Assembly (NCBI RefSeq): GCF_004352825.1
Contig: NZ_SJRW01000001.1
Location: 186,001-250,000 of the forward strand
Direction: 5' to 3'
DNA length: 64,000 nt
Origin: Luteimonas arsenica
Lineage (GTDB): Bacteria > Pseudomonadota > Gammaproteobacteria > Xanthomonadales > Xanthomonadaceae
In this document: positions 26,157 through 34,345 of the stretch, one piece after another
Position numbering within the stretch: position 1 is the stretch's first letter
How the letters are laid out: each line of letters starts with the position of its first letter
The notes under the pieces: model-generated
What the model saw: the letters and a program-made list of their open reading frames with translations, nothing else
Told to the model about the DNA's origin: nothing
Database searches by the model: none
Translations under genes and position numbers: made by a program

Positions 26157-26705
26157 ATGCCTGTCCGTCCAAGCCTGCTCCTGTCCATCCTGCTCGCGGC
26201 CTCCGCCGCCGTCGCTGCCGATGCGCCGGCCGCCGTGGACGCGCTGCCGCGGGAGTGCGGCGCTTTCGCCTGGGACGTGTCGAACGAGCTTGCGGTGCTG
26301 CAGTCGCCGTCCACCGCCGGCGTAGCCGGCATGGGCGGCGACGCCGACGCCGTGCGCATCGAGCTGGACACCCGCTACGACATGCGCCTGCATCCCCAGG
26401 GCGCAGTGACGCTGGCCGCGCGCCCGGCCAAGGCGCCGGCCGATGATGCGGTCGCGGGCCTGCTCGTGTTCCAGGTGCCGGTGGACGGCCGCTACCGGGT
26501 CTCGCTCGACACCGCGCACTGGGTCGATGTGGTCGATGGCGGAGAGATCGTGGCCTCGACGGGCCACGAGGGGCGGCACGGGTGTCCGCTGCTGCGCAAG
26601 GTCGTCGAGTTCGATCTGGCCGCTGGCCGTGACCTGGTGCTGCAGGTGCTGGGTGGAGCGGGAAGCGAAACGAGCGTTCTGATCACTGCTGCCGGCGGGC
26701 AGTGA
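26157..26705 (+). CDS. hypothetical periplasmic protein
   Basis: Not assigned to a family. A 182-residue protein with a clear signal peptide ending near AVAADA. The mature part is beta-rich, contains two cysteines (PRECGAF and HGCPLL) that could form a disulfide, and includes VDGRYRVSLDTAHWVDVVDGG, which resembles a small beta-sandwich. AGAGG at 26144-26148 fits the ATG at 26157. It runs convergent to the pyrimidine-dimer glycosylase gene with 31 bp between the stops. Confidence 0.65.
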   Translation: MPVRPSLLLSILLAASAAVAADAPAAVDALPRECGAFAWDVSNELAVLQSPSTAGVAGMGGDADAVRIELDTRYDMRLHPQGAVTLAARPAKAPADDAVAGLLVFQVPVDGRYRVSLDTAHWVDVVDGGEIVASTGHEGRHGCPLLRKVVEFDLAAGRDLVLQVLGGAGSETSVLITAAGGQ

Positions 26706-26736
26706 ACAGCGCCGCCCCGTTCTGCATACCTGCCGG

Positions 26737-27168
26737 CTACTGCGCCTTTTCCCAGGATGCCACCGGTCCCGGCACGGCATGGAACAGCGGATGCAGTTCC
26801 GGGTGGCGCACGCTGGCCCATTGCTCGAAGAGCGCCGGATTGCGCGAAGCGAGCTTGCGCTGCAGGTGTTCCCACTCGCGTTCGACCTGGCCGGCCGTGA
26901 CCGCGATCGCGATGACCTGGCGCACCGGCCCGATCTTCGAGCGGTCGAAGCGGTATCCGCGGGACGTGGCATCGTCGTGTACTGCCGCGAGGTAGGCGTT
27001 GATCGCCGAGCGGGGATGCGGGTGCATGTTGAAGCGCTCGAGCTGCGGGTGGCGGCGATAGCCGGTGGTCTCGCCGCGCAGCACCGCTTTCGCCAGCAGC
27101 GCCTCGCGCCACAGCGCGACCAGGCCCGGCGGGTCAAGGTAGCGCGGATGCAGGGACCAGAGGCGCAA
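26737..27168 (-). CDS. pyrimidine dimer DNA glycosylase (Pyr_excise / DenV-like)
   Basis: A 143-residue homologue of the T4 endonuclease V family, which excises UV-induced pyrimidine dimers with glycosylase/AP-lyase activity. It opens with RLWSLHPRYLD, the family's signature start, then GLVALWREALLAKAVL, GYRRHPQLERF and the basic HPHPRSAINAYL. In T4 the N-terminal Thr amine is the nucleophile; here the residue after the initiator is Arg, so the chemistry may differ. The start is most likely TTG 27168, two bases after the acetyltransferase stop. Third gene of a coupled operon. Confidence 0.78.
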   Translation of the reverse strand: MRLWSLHPRYLDPPGLVALWREALLAKAVLRGETTGYRRHPQLERFNMHPHPRSAINAYLAAVHDDATSRGYRFDRSKIGPVRQVIAIAVTAGQVEREWEHLQRKLASRNPALFEQWASVRHPELHPLFHAVPGPVASWEKAQ

Positions 27169-27170
27169 GT

Positions 27171-27812
27171 TCAGACTCCGGTTGCAACCGCGGCCAGCGC
27201 GTCGACATCCGCGGCCACGATCAGGCCGAGGTGCCGTGTGATCGCCTCCACCGGCCAGTCCCACCAGGCCAGTGATTCCAGTCGCGCGATCGTCTCCGGG
27301 TCGAAGCGCTGGCGGATGGGCCTGGCCGGATTGCCGCCGACGATGGTGTAGGCGGGCACGTCCGAGGTGACCACCGAGCGCGCCGAGACGATCGCACCGT
27401 TGCCGATCCGGACGCCCGGCATCACCAGCGCCTCGTAGCCGATCCACACGTCGTTGCCGATCACGGTGTCGCCCTTGTACGGCAGGTCGCCGGCTTCTGG
27501 CATCACCTTCTCCCAGCCGTTGCCGAAGATCTGGAAGGGATAGGTCGAGATGCCAGACAGCTTGTGGTTGGCGCCGTTCATGATGAACTTCACGCCGCGC
27601 GCGATCGCGCAGAACTTCCCGATCACCAGCCGGTCGCCGATGAAGGGAAAGTGGTAAAGGACGTTGCGTTCGAAGCCTTCGGAATCCTCCGGGTCGTCGT
27701 AGTAGGTGTACTCGCCGACGATGATGTCCGGATTGCGCACGGTGTTGCGGATGAAGCACACCTGCGGGAAGCCCTCCATCGGATGGGGGTTGCCTGGGTC
27801 GGGTCCGTTCAA
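27171..27812 (-). CDS. CatB/Vat-type xenobiotic O-acetyltransferase
   Basis: A 213-residue left-handed beta-helix acetyltransferase of the CatB/Vat group, which acetylates chloramphenicol or streptogramins with acetyl-CoA. Hexapeptide repeats run from [10 protein letters not shown] to [16 protein letters not shown]; the catalytic His lies in [10 protein letters not shown], and [13 protein letters not shown] ends the coil. The start is TTG 27812, overlapping the stop of the TfoX-domain gene (TTGA). Many chromosomal homologues do not confer resistance, so the substrate is open. Confidence 0.85.
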   Translation of the reverse strand: MNGPDPGNPHPMEGFPQVCFIRNTVRNPDIIVGEYTYYDDPEDSEGFERNVLYHFPFIGDRLVIGKFCAIARGVKFIMNGANHKLSGISTYPFQIFGNGWEKVMPEAGDLPYKGDTVIGNDVWIGYEALVMPGVRIGNGAIVSARSVVTSDVPAYTIVGGNPARPIRQRFDPETIARLESLAWWDWPVEAITRHLGLIVAADVDALAAVATGV

Positions 27813-28153
27813 GCTTGCGTCCTCCGGGGCTTGCGCGGCTTCTTCGGCCGGGGTTCGGGCATCAGCGCGGCGGTTTCAAGAAGCAGCCGGCGCAGCGCAT
27901 CGGCATCATCGAGCAGTTCATCGGCCACCGGGTAGTCCTTCGCGCCGGGATACGGCGGCCGCTGCGGCAGGTCGGGGGCCAGCTTCTTTGCAGCGGAGGA
28001 CGGTTTGACGAACAGACTATTGTCGCAGGCGAAGGCCACGACCTTGCCGTCCACGTAGAACGCGTACTCGCCGAACATCTTCCTGCGCGTCAGCCGTTCG
28101 CCGAGCCCGGCCTGCTCGGCGACGTAGTCGATGAAGTCCTGGTCGGTGGCCAT
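27809..28153 (-). CDS. TfoX/Sxy N-terminal domain protein
   Basis: A 114-residue protein consisting of the TfoX N-terminal domain only: [11 protein letters not shown], the strongly conserved [19 protein letters not shown] block, and FVKPS. A Lys/Arg/Pro-rich tail follows. Full-length TfoX/Sxy is the competence regulator of Haemophilus and Vibrio; single-domain relatives are widespread and uncharacterised. First gene of the leftward trio with the CatB-like acetyltransferase (four-base TTGA overlap) and the pyrimidine-dimer glycosylase. Divergent from the DJ-1 gene (84-bp gap). Confidence 0.85.
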   Translation of the reverse strand: MATDQDFIDYVAEQAGLGERLTRRKMFGEYAFYVDGKVVAFACDNSLFVKPSSAAKKLAPDLPQRPPYPGAKDYPVADELLDDADALRRLLLETAALMPEPRPKKPRKPRRTQA

Positions 28154-28237
28154 GTGCTCCGGTCCTGCTGCCTGCGGTTTTGAAGTCTGTTTCACGCCGG
28201 GTTGCCACGCTGGAGTCGGATTCCCCGGAGCAAGCCC

Positions 28238-29353
28238 ATGAAACGCTTCCTGCTGTCGACAGTATTGACCCTTTCCTCGATCGTTTTCCTGGCCGCGCCA
28301 GCGGCCGCCGCCGACAAGGTGCTGATCGTCGTCAGCGGCGAAGGCCGCGACGGCGGCAAGGCGCGGCCGGGCTACGAGTTCGACGAGCTTTCGCAGGCCT
28401 GGCTGGTGTTCACGGCCAACGGCCTGGAGGTCGATGTCGCCAGCCCGCGCGGTGGCGCCGTCGAGGCCGACAGGTACGACCCCGCCGACCCGTTCAATGC
28501 CGCCCTGCTGGCCGACGAGGCGGCCATGCGGACGCTGGCGGACACCCGCGCCACGGCCGACCTCGAGGCCGGCGACTATGCGGCGGTCTACGTGGTCGGC
28601 GGCAAGGGCGCGATGTTCGACCTGCCGTTCGATCCGGCCCTGCAGCGGCTGCTGGCCGATGCCTGGGAGGCCGGAGCGGTCGTGGCCGCGGTCTGCCACG
28701 GACCGGCGGCGCTGGCGGAGGTGCGTCTTTCCGACGGCTCGCGGCTGGTCGAGGGCCGTGCGCTGACCGGCTTCAGTAACGAAGAAGAGGCGATCTTCGG
28801 CAAGAAGTGGGCGAAGGAGTTCCCGTGGCACCTGGAAACCGCCCTGCGCGAGCGCGGCGCGCGATGGAGCAATGCGCCGCTGATGATGCCCCACCTCGTG
28901 GTCGACGGCCGTCTGGTCACGGGGCAGAACCCTTACTCCACCGTGCTGGTGGCCGAGGCCATCGTCCGCGGCACCGGCCGCACGCCGGTGGCCCGCGAGC
29001 CATGGCGCGACGAGGCGACCATCGCACTGGCGGAGCAGCTTCACGCCGGCGATGCCCAGGGCGCGGCGCGCAAGCTTGCCGCCGCACCCGGGCAGTACCA
29101 CGTGGAACTGCTCGGCGCGCTGGGCTATTACCAGGGCATTGCGGCCACCACTCCGGAGGGCTGGCGGAGGGCGCTTCAGGTGGTCGAGCTCGCGCTGCCG
29201 TACTTCCAGGACCCGCAGATGAAGGTGGCCGCCGCCGGCCTGCACGTGAAGCTCGGGCAGCAGGCGCAGGCGCGTGCCCTGTTACTGCAGGCACTGGAGG
29301 CGAAGCCTGGCCTGGAGCAGGCTGAGGAACTGCTTCGACAGATCGATGGCTGA
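28238..29353 (+). CDS. secreted DJ-1/PfpI family protein with C-terminal TPR-like region
   Basis: A 371-residue protein exported by a signal peptide ending at APAAAA. Residues about 25-250 form a class I glutamine-amidotransferase-like (DJ-1/PfpI) domain with the nucleophile elbow VCHGPAALAE and an upstream YVVGGKGAMFDLP. This arrangement resembles Hsp31-like glyoxalase/chaperones. The last ~110 residues (TIALAEQLHAGDAQ through LLLQALEAKPG) look like tetratricopeptide-type helices, an unusual fusion. Three bases separate it from the response regulator, so it is probably co-transcribed with the two-component system and may be its sensing partner or target. Confidence 0.8.
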   Translation: MKRFLLSTVLTLSSIVFLAAPAAAADKVLIVVSGEGRDGGKARPGYEFDELSQAWLVFTANGLEVDVASPRGGAVEADRYDPADPFNAALLADEAAMRTLADTRATADLEAGDYAAVYVVGGKGAMFDLPFDPALQRLLADAWEAGAVVAAVCHGPAALAEVRLSDGSRLVEGRALTGFSNEEEAIFGKKWAKEFPWHLETALRERGARWSNAPLMMPHLVVDGRLVTGQNPYSTVLVAEAIVRGTGRTPVAREPWRDEATIALAEQLHAGDAQGAARKLAAAPGQYHVELLGALGYYQGIAATTPEGWRRALQVVELALPYFQDPQMKVAAAGLHVKLGQQAQARALLLQALEAKPGLEQAEELLRQIDG

Positions 29354-29356
29354 GCA

Positions 29357-30046
29357 ATGAAGGCGAAGACGCTGCGCGTGCTGGTGATCGAGGACAACCG
29401 CGCGCTGTGCGCGAACCTCGAAGCGCTGTTCGTCCGTGCCGGCTTCGATGCGAGCTTCGCGGGCGACGGTCTGGCGGGGTTGGCGATGGCGCTGGAAGAG
29501 CCCTTCGACGTGGTCGTGCTGGACCTGGGCCTGCCGGGTCTCGGCGGCCTGCAGGTCTGCGAGCGGCTGCGTGCCCGCGCCGACCGGCACGTTCCGATCC
29601 TGATGCTGACCGCGCGCGATGCGCTGGAGGACAAGCTGCAGGGCTTCGGGTCGGGCGCGGACGACTACCTGGTGAAGCCCTTTTCGGGCGACGAACTGGT
29701 CGCCCGCTGCCTGGCGCTGTCGCACCGCCATCTCGCCGGCCAACGGCACGTGCTGCGGATCGGCAGCCTGGAGATCGACCGCAAGTGCGGTGAAGTGCGG
29801 CGCGACGGCCGGCGCATCGAGCTGCACAGGACCAGTCATCGCATCCTGCTGGCGCTGGCCGAGGCCTGGCCGCGGACGCTGACCCGCAGCGAAATCATCC
29901 AGCGGCTCTGGGGCGACGATCCACCCGGCTCCGATCCCCTGCGTTCGCACCTGTACCTGCTGCGCCAGGCCCTGGACAGACCCTTCGATACGCCGATGCT
30001 CAAGACCGTGCATGGCGTAGGTTTCCGGCTGGAGGCCGACGCATGA
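29357..30046 (+). CDS. OmpR/PhoP-type response regulator
   Basis: A 229-residue two-component regulator. The receiver domain has the acidic pocket (IEDN), the phospho-acceptor Asp 56 in VLDLGLPG, Thr in LTARD and Lys in LVKPFSG. A winged-helix DNA-binding domain follows (about 130-229), with LWGDDPPGSDPLRSHLYLLRQ and TVHGVGFRL. It overlaps the histidine kinase gene by four bases (ATGA) and follows the secreted DJ-1 gene by three bases. Confidence 0.93.
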   Translation: MKAKTLRVLVIEDNRALCANLEALFVRAGFDASFAGDGLAGLAMALEEPFDVVVLDLGLPGLGGLQVCERLRARADRHVPILMLTARDALEDKLQGFGSGADDYLVKPFSGDELVARCLALSHRHLAGQRHVLRIGSLEIDRKCGEVRRDGRRIELHRTSHRILLALAEAWPRTLTRSEIIQRLWGDDPPGSDPLRSHLYLLRQALDRPFDTPMLKTVHGVGFRLEADA

Positions 30047-31329
30047 CCGGCGGGACCGCTGCGCCAAGGCACCGCCTGCGCAACCGGTTGATGCTCGCGT
30101 TCGCGGCGTTCACCCTGGCGGTGACTGCGCTGTTCGGCCTCTATGCGGTCGTCTTCGCCTACACGGTCGAGGACATGTTCTTCAACGCGATGCTGGAGCG
30201 CGAGGCCGAGGTGCAACTCCGGCACCGCACCGGTTCCGGCATCTGGGCCACGCCGCGTGAATCATGGATGCGCGTCGTCGAGGACGCCGATGGACTGCCG
30301 GCCGGGATCGCGGCGACGCTGCGCGCCGAGCCCCGTCGTACCGAGTTCGCGGGAGCCGACGGCGACCACTACCACCTGCGCGCGCTGGACGCGCCGGACG
30401 CGAGTGCCTGGCTGGTCGCCGAAGTCAGCGGACAGCTGGTGGTGCGGCCGCAGCGCAACGCGTTGCTGCGACTGCTGGCCTGGTCGGGCGTGGCCATGGC
30501 GGCACTGGCGCTGGTGCTGGGCTGGTGGCTTGCGCGCCGCACGACCGCGCCGCTGTCGCGGCTGGCGGGGCTGATGGCGGACACCGCGCCCGACCGGCTG
30601 CCCGCGGCGTTCGCGTCCGAGTTCCGCGACGACGAGGTCGGCCTGCTCGCGAGGCGGCTCGAGGACCTGGTCGCGCGCATCCGCGCCTTCGTCGCCCGCG
30701 AGCGCGAGTTCACGCGCGATGCCAGCCATGAACTGCGCACGCCGCTGGCCGTGATCCGTGGATCGACCGAGCGCCTGGCGACCGATCCTGCGCTGTCCGC
30801 GGAGGCGCGCCACAGCCTGGCCCATATCCGGCAGTCCGCAGCCTCCCTGGAGCAGACCGTCGATGCGCTGCTGTCGCTGGCGCGGGAGGAAGCGCTTCCG
30901 GGCAGCGGCACGTCGACGGGCGTGCTTGCGCTGCTGGAGCGCGTCGTCGTCGACCAGTCGCCGCTGCTCGAAGGCAAGGACATCACCGTGGACATCGACG
31001 TGCCGGCCGACGCGGTGATGGCGCTCCCGGCGCCAGCATTGAACATCCTGCTGTCCAACCTGGTGGGCAACGCCTTCGCCCACACCCGTGAAGGGCTGAT
31101 CTCGATCCAGGCGCACGGCGGGCACCTGTGGATCCGCAATCCCGGCGCGGGCGTCCGCGCAGCCGACCTGCAGCCCTTTGCCAAGGCCGAGGCAAGCACC
31201 GGTTTCGGGCTGGGGCTTTCGATCGCGGGGCGGCTTTGCGAGCGGTACGGGATCGATCTGGTGATCGAGGAGGTCGAGCCGGGCCACATGGTGGCCAGAC
31301 TGCCGCTGCTGGACCGACACAGGGCCTGA
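30043..31329 (+). CDS. sensor histidine kinase
   Basis: A 428-residue inner-membrane kinase. Two transmembrane segments (about 16-40 and 142-165) flank a roughly 100-residue periplasmic sensor region with no recognised domain. A linker leads to the dimerisation domain with the phospho-accepting His 229 in RDASHELRTPL. The ATPase domain keeps the N box (NLVGNAFAHT) and G2 box (GFGLGLSIAGRL); the G1 box is reduced to IRNPGAGV, as in some short PhoQ/QseC-like kinases. Cognate partner of the overlapping response regulator. What it senses is unknown. Confidence 0.9.
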   Translation: MTGGTAAPRHRLRNRLMLAFAAFTLAVTALFGLYAVVFAYTVEDMFFNAMLEREAEVQLRHRTGSGIWATPRESWMRVVEDADGLPAGIAATLRAEPRRTEFAGADGDHYHLRALDAPDASAWLVAEVSGQLVVRPQRNALLRLLAWSGVAMAALALVLGWWLARRTTAPLSRLAGLMADTAPDRLPAAFASEFRDDEVGLLARRLEDLVARIRAFVAREREFTRDASHELRTPLAVIRGSTERLATDPALSAEARHSLAHIRQSAASLEQTVDALLSLAREEALPGSGTSTGVLALLERVVVDQSPLLEGKDITVDIDVPADAVMALPAPALNILLSNLVGNAFAHTREGLISIQAHGGHLWIRNPGAGVRAADLQPFAKAEASTGFGLGLSIAGRLCERYGIDLVIEEVEPGHMVARLPLLDRHRA

Positions 31330-31351
31330 CCGAATGATCGACGCCGCGAAA

Positions 31352-31376
31352 GCGGTCACTGCGTGGCAGTGACCGC
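31352..31376. terminator. perfect 11-bp hairpin between convergent genes
   Basis: GCGGTCACTGC (31352-31362) pairs without mismatch with GCAGTGACCGC (31366-31376) around a three-base loop. It lies 22 bp after the histidine kinase stop and 12 bp after the stop of the convergent small membrane protein gene. On the minus strand it is followed by TTTC; no long T-run on either side. Probably a bidirectional terminator. Confidence 0.55.
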
Positions 31377-31388
31377 CTCCCTCGCGCG

Positions 31389-31694
31389 TCAAAGGAAGCG
31401 GGAGCGCAACTTCTCCCACAGCCGCCGGCGCGCCTGGTAGACGCTGACTCCCAGCAGCAGCGCCGCCAGCCAGATCGTGCCCTCGGTGGTGACGGCGGCC
31501 AGGGTGGCCAGGATGAGCATCGTCCCGGTGCCGGCATCCAGCAAGAAGCCCAGGACCAGCGCGAGCCACGACAGCAGGGACGCGACAGCGGACAGGACGA
31601 TCCATCTCCACTTGCGGCGGTGGGCAGGCTGCGACTCCGCCGCCGGGGAAGTCGCGGTGGCCGCGATGGTTCTGGTGGTCACGGGAGCACTCAT
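31389..31694 (-). CDS. small two-helix membrane protein
   Basis: Not recognised. A 101-residue protein with a Thr/Ala-rich N-terminal cytoplasmic stretch, a basic HRRKWRW patch, two hydrophobic helices (IVLSAVASLLSWLALVLGF and an Ile/Leu-rich second one) and a basic tail (YQARRRLWEKLRSRF). Its ATG overlaps the stop of the NTF2-like gene by four bases (ATGA), so it is the third and last gene of the amidohydrolase operon. A role in anchoring or modulating a partner is possible but not shown. Confidence 0.6.
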   Translation of the reverse strand: MSAPVTTRTIAATATSPAAESQPAHRRKWRWIVLSAVASLLSWLALVLGFLLDAGTGTMLILATLAAVTTEGTIWLAALLLGVSVYQARRRLWEKLRSRFL

Positions 31695-32245
31695 TCCGCA
31701 CCTCCCCGGCTCGCCGGCAGCATGGCGTCGGGCAGCGGTGAACTGCGTGTCTCCACCGCGCCGATGTTGGACACGATCCACCAGCGCTCGCCGTCATTGA
31801 GCAACTGGAAGTGGTTCAGTCCGCGCATCAGCGGTTGTTCATCACTGCGGCGCAGTCTGACCTCGAAGCTGCTCATGACCGAGGCCAGCAGGCCGTGCTG
31901 CTCGACCTTCGTCACCAGTGGAAGCTCGTGGAAGCCGGTCGCGCCGTACGCGCTCTCGGTCTGCGCGATCAGCTCTTCGGTGTCCATGCCCATGATGCCG
32001 GTGGCGATGCTGGAATCCACCGCCATCGACATGCGGGCACCACCCAGGAACAGGGCGCGATAGCGGTCCCAGTCACGCTTGGCGCCGGCGTCGGCGGAGA
32101 TGGTTTCGTACAGGGCGTGGACGATGGCCTCGGGCGTTTCCCAGTCGCTGGGGCCAGCATGGACGCTGGTGGCGAGCCCCAGGGTCAGGCCTGCGGCCAG
32201 CAGGGTGCGGGTGGCGAGGTATCGGCAGGTGTGCTTCATGGTCAT
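31691..32245 (-). CDS. secreted NTF2-like (nuclear transport factor 2 fold) protein
   Basis: A 184-residue exported protein with a signal peptide ending near SVHAG. The mature part follows the SnoaL/NTF2-like pattern: WETPEAIVHALYETIS, a DRYRALFL helix, HELPLVTKVEQHGLLASVMSSFEVR strands and a final WWIVSNIGAVE strand. Such folds bind small ligands or act as hydrolase/isomerase accessories. It overlaps both neighbours by four bases (ATGA): the amidohydrolase upstream and the small membrane protein downstream. This indicates a tightly coupled three-gene unit. Confidence 0.72.
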   Translation of the reverse strand: MTMKHTCRYLATRTLLAAGLTLGLATSVHAGPSDWETPEAIVHALYETISADAGAKRDWDRYRALFLGGARMSMAVDSSIATGIMGMDTEELIAQTESAYGATGFHELPLVTKVEQHGLLASVMSSFEVRLRRSDEQPLMRGLNHFQLLNDGERWWIVSNIGAVETRSSPLPDAMLPASRGGAE

Positions 32246-33690
32246 TCTCCCTTGAGTCGATTCAATGCATCGGTCGTGAGCAACGCGCCATCCAGCACGA
32301 CGGCGTGGATGCCACGGGTATGCCGGATGTCGTCCAGCGGGTTGGCGTCGAGCACCAGCAGGTCAGCGTTGAAGCCGGGGGCAACGCGCCCCAGGCGCTC
32401 GCTGGCGCCCAGGGCATCGGCGGCGTTGCGGGTGGCGGCCAGCAGCAGCTGCGCGGTGGGCACGCCGGCTTCGGACAGCAGCTGCAGTTCGCGGTGCAGG
32501 CTGATGCCCGGCGCGATCCACGGGTTGCTCATGTCGGTGCCCAGCGTCATGCGGGCATCGGTGGCGTGCAGGCGCACGGCCATGCGCTGCACCTTCGGCC
32601 AAACCGCGCGGGCGCGCTCGAAGTCGCCGGCCTCCCAGCCAATGGCAAAGGTGAACCATTCGTTCCAGTGCGCCAGCAGGCGCGGGTGGGCGTAGCGGCG
32701 GGCATCGTCCTTGTACGGGTTGTCCTGGTCCTGGACGAAGGCGGCGTGGAAGGCGACCAGGGTGGCGTCGAACACCGGACGGTGTTGTTCGTAGGCCGCG
32801 ACCACGCGGTCAGCCTGTGGGCCATCGGGATCGAAGTGTTCCCACCACTCGAAGAACGAGTACGTGCCACCGCGTGCCGTGGCCTGCCAGGCCGCGCGCT
32901 GCTCCGCGGTCAGCAGGTCCGGGCTCAGGGGCATCAGGTGCACGATCCCGTCCAGCCCCATGGCCAATGCGTCGGTCCAGGCAATGCTTTCCAGGTGGGC
33001 GACGGCGAGGCGGCCATGGCCGTGTGCGGCATCGATGCCGGCCTGCAGCAGTTCCGGTGAGAGGCCGGTGTAGAGCTTGATCCAGTCGGCACCGGCCTCG
33101 ACCTGCGCGCGGACCACCTGCTCCATGGCCTCGGCACTGTGTGCCGCGGTGGACAGACCTGCCAGGTCGGCGTTGTTGATCACCGGGCCGGCATTGAAGG
33201 CTTCGGGACCCACCAGTTCTCCAGCGGCCAGGCGCGCCTTGTAGCGGCTGGCGGCTTCCAGGTCGCCGCCCGGGTTGCGCACGGTGGTGACGCCGAATGC
33301 CACCAGGCGCCGGGCGTTGTGTTCGGCAATGTCATCGTCGGGCAGGGCCTGCATCACCGCCTGGCCGCGTTCGCGCTTGATCTCGAGCGGCCCCAGGGTG
33401 AGGTGCGCGTGCATATCGATCAGGCCCGGCATCAGGTAGCGGCCCTGCAGGTCCACAGTGCGGGCGCCGCGCCGGCATGCGGCATCGCCCGCCGGGGTGA
33501 TGCCGGTGATGCGGTCACCCTGCACGCGCACGCAGCTGGGCGCGGTGACGCGGTTGTGTTCGGCCTCGACGATGTGCACATTGTCGAGCGCCAACATGCT
33601 GTCGGTGGGCCGGGCGTTTGCCAGCGCGGGAACCAGTGCGCACGCCAGGGTGGATGGGAGCAGCAGTCTTGCCAGGATGGAGCGTCGCAT
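32242..33690 (-). CDS. exported metal-dependent amidohydrolase
   Basis: A 482-residue secreted amidohydrolase-superfamily enzyme. After a signal peptide, the small beta-sandwich leads to the metal-binding HxH in GLIDMHAHL, then a probable carboxylated-Lys/ligand region in DWIKLYTG, His in VAHLES and the catalytic Asp in LGTDMSNP. The C-terminal half resembles imidazolonepropionase/prolidase-like members active on cyclic amides or dipeptides; the substrate is undetermined. It begins the operon with the NTF2-like and small membrane proteins and is divergent from an ECF-type sigma factor gene. GAAAGGAAG precedes the ATG. Confidence 0.85.
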   Translation of the reverse strand: MRRSILARLLLPSTLACALVPALANARPTDSMLALDNVHIVEAEHNRVTAPSCVRVQGDRITGITPAGDAACRRGARTVDLQGRYLMPGLIDMHAHLTLGPLEIKRERGQAVMQALPDDDIAEHNARRLVAFGVTTVRNPGGDLEAASRYKARLAAGELVGPEAFNAGPVINNADLAGLSTAAHSAEAMEQVVRAQVEAGADWIKLYTGLSPELLQAGIDAAHGHGRLAVAHLESIAWTDALAMGLDGIVHLMPLSPDLLTAEQRAAWQATARGGTYSFFEWWEHFDPDGPQADRVVAAYEQHRPVFDATLVAFHAAFVQDQDNPYKDDARRYAHPRLLAHWNEWFTFAIGWEAGDFERARAVWPKVQRMAVRLHATDARMTLGTDMSNPWIAPGISLHRELQLLSEAGVPTAQLLLAATRNAADALGASERLGRVAPGFNADLLVLDANPLDDIRHTRGIHAVVLDGALLTTDALNRLKGE

Positions 33691-33744
33691 CGTCGATGCT
33701 TCCTTTCGAGTGGGTCTGTCTCTCAAGTCAGCTGGAACGGCGGA

Positions 33745-33761
33745 TTTCTTACGAAAAGAAA
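33745..33761. promoter_or_regulatory. palindrome in the divergent amidohydrolase/sigma-factor promoter region
   Basis: TTTCTT (33745-33750) and AAGAAA (33756-33761) form a perfect 6-bp inverted repeat with a 5-base spacer in the only AT-rich patch of this 166-bp gap. It is suitably placed to be an operator or promoter element shared by the two divergent units. No known factor is assigned. Confidence 0.35.
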
Positions 33762-33856
33762 CAATTTCCAGAGGTGTAAGAAACGCGCCCCGGGCGACGA
33801 CTGAAGGTTGATGGCCGCCCTGTAGTTGGCCTCTGGCACACCTGCACACGAACCGC

Positions 33857-34345
33857 ATGCATCCACATTGGCCCCAGGTACAGACCTTCCACCCTCAGCT
33901 GTGGCGTGCGGTATGCGGCTATGAGCTCAATCCCGCGATGCGCGAGGAGTTGCTGCAGGAGGTGCTGCTCGCCATCTGGCAGAGCCTGCCCCGGCTGCGC
34001 GATCCGGACCTGTTGTTGCCGTTCGTGCTGCGGATTGCCCACAACCTGGGTGCCAGCCATGTGCGCGCGGAGACGCGAATGCCATCACCGGTTCCATTCG
34101 ACGACACCCTGCACGACGTGGCTGACCCGGCCACGACGAATGCCTGCGCCCGCACGCAATGGTTGTTCGAGGCGCTGGCCACCCTGCCACTGAGCCTGCG
34201 CCAGGTGCTGATGCTGCAGTTGGAAGGGTTCGACTACCAGGAGATCGCCGACATGCTGGGAATCAGTGTCGAGAACGTGGGCGTGCGCCTGCATCGCGCC
34301 CGTGGGCGCCTGAAGGCGCTGTCCAGAGAGGAGGCTGCGCGATGA
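33857..34345 (+). CDS. RNA polymerase sigma factor, ECF type
   Basis: A 162-residue sigma-70-family protein with the two-domain ECF layout. Region 2 spans about residues 25-75 (EELLQEVLLAIWQSLPRL, then LRIAHNLGASHVR). Region 4 spans about 105-155 (LPLSLRQVLMLQLEG, then a helix-turn-helix ending VGVRLHRARGRLK). It overlaps the next gene by four bases (ATGA). Divergent from the amidohydrolase operon, which may be its target. It belongs with ECF groups that lack a zinc-binding anti-sigma factor. Confidence 0.85.
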   Translation: MHPHWPQVQTFHPQLWRAVCGYELNPAMREELLQEVLLAIWQSLPRLRDPDLLLPFVLRIAHNLGASHVRAETRMPSPVPFDDTLHDVADPATTNACARTQWLFEALATLPLSLRQVLMLQLEGFDYQEIADMLGISVENVGVRLHRARGRLKALSREEAAR

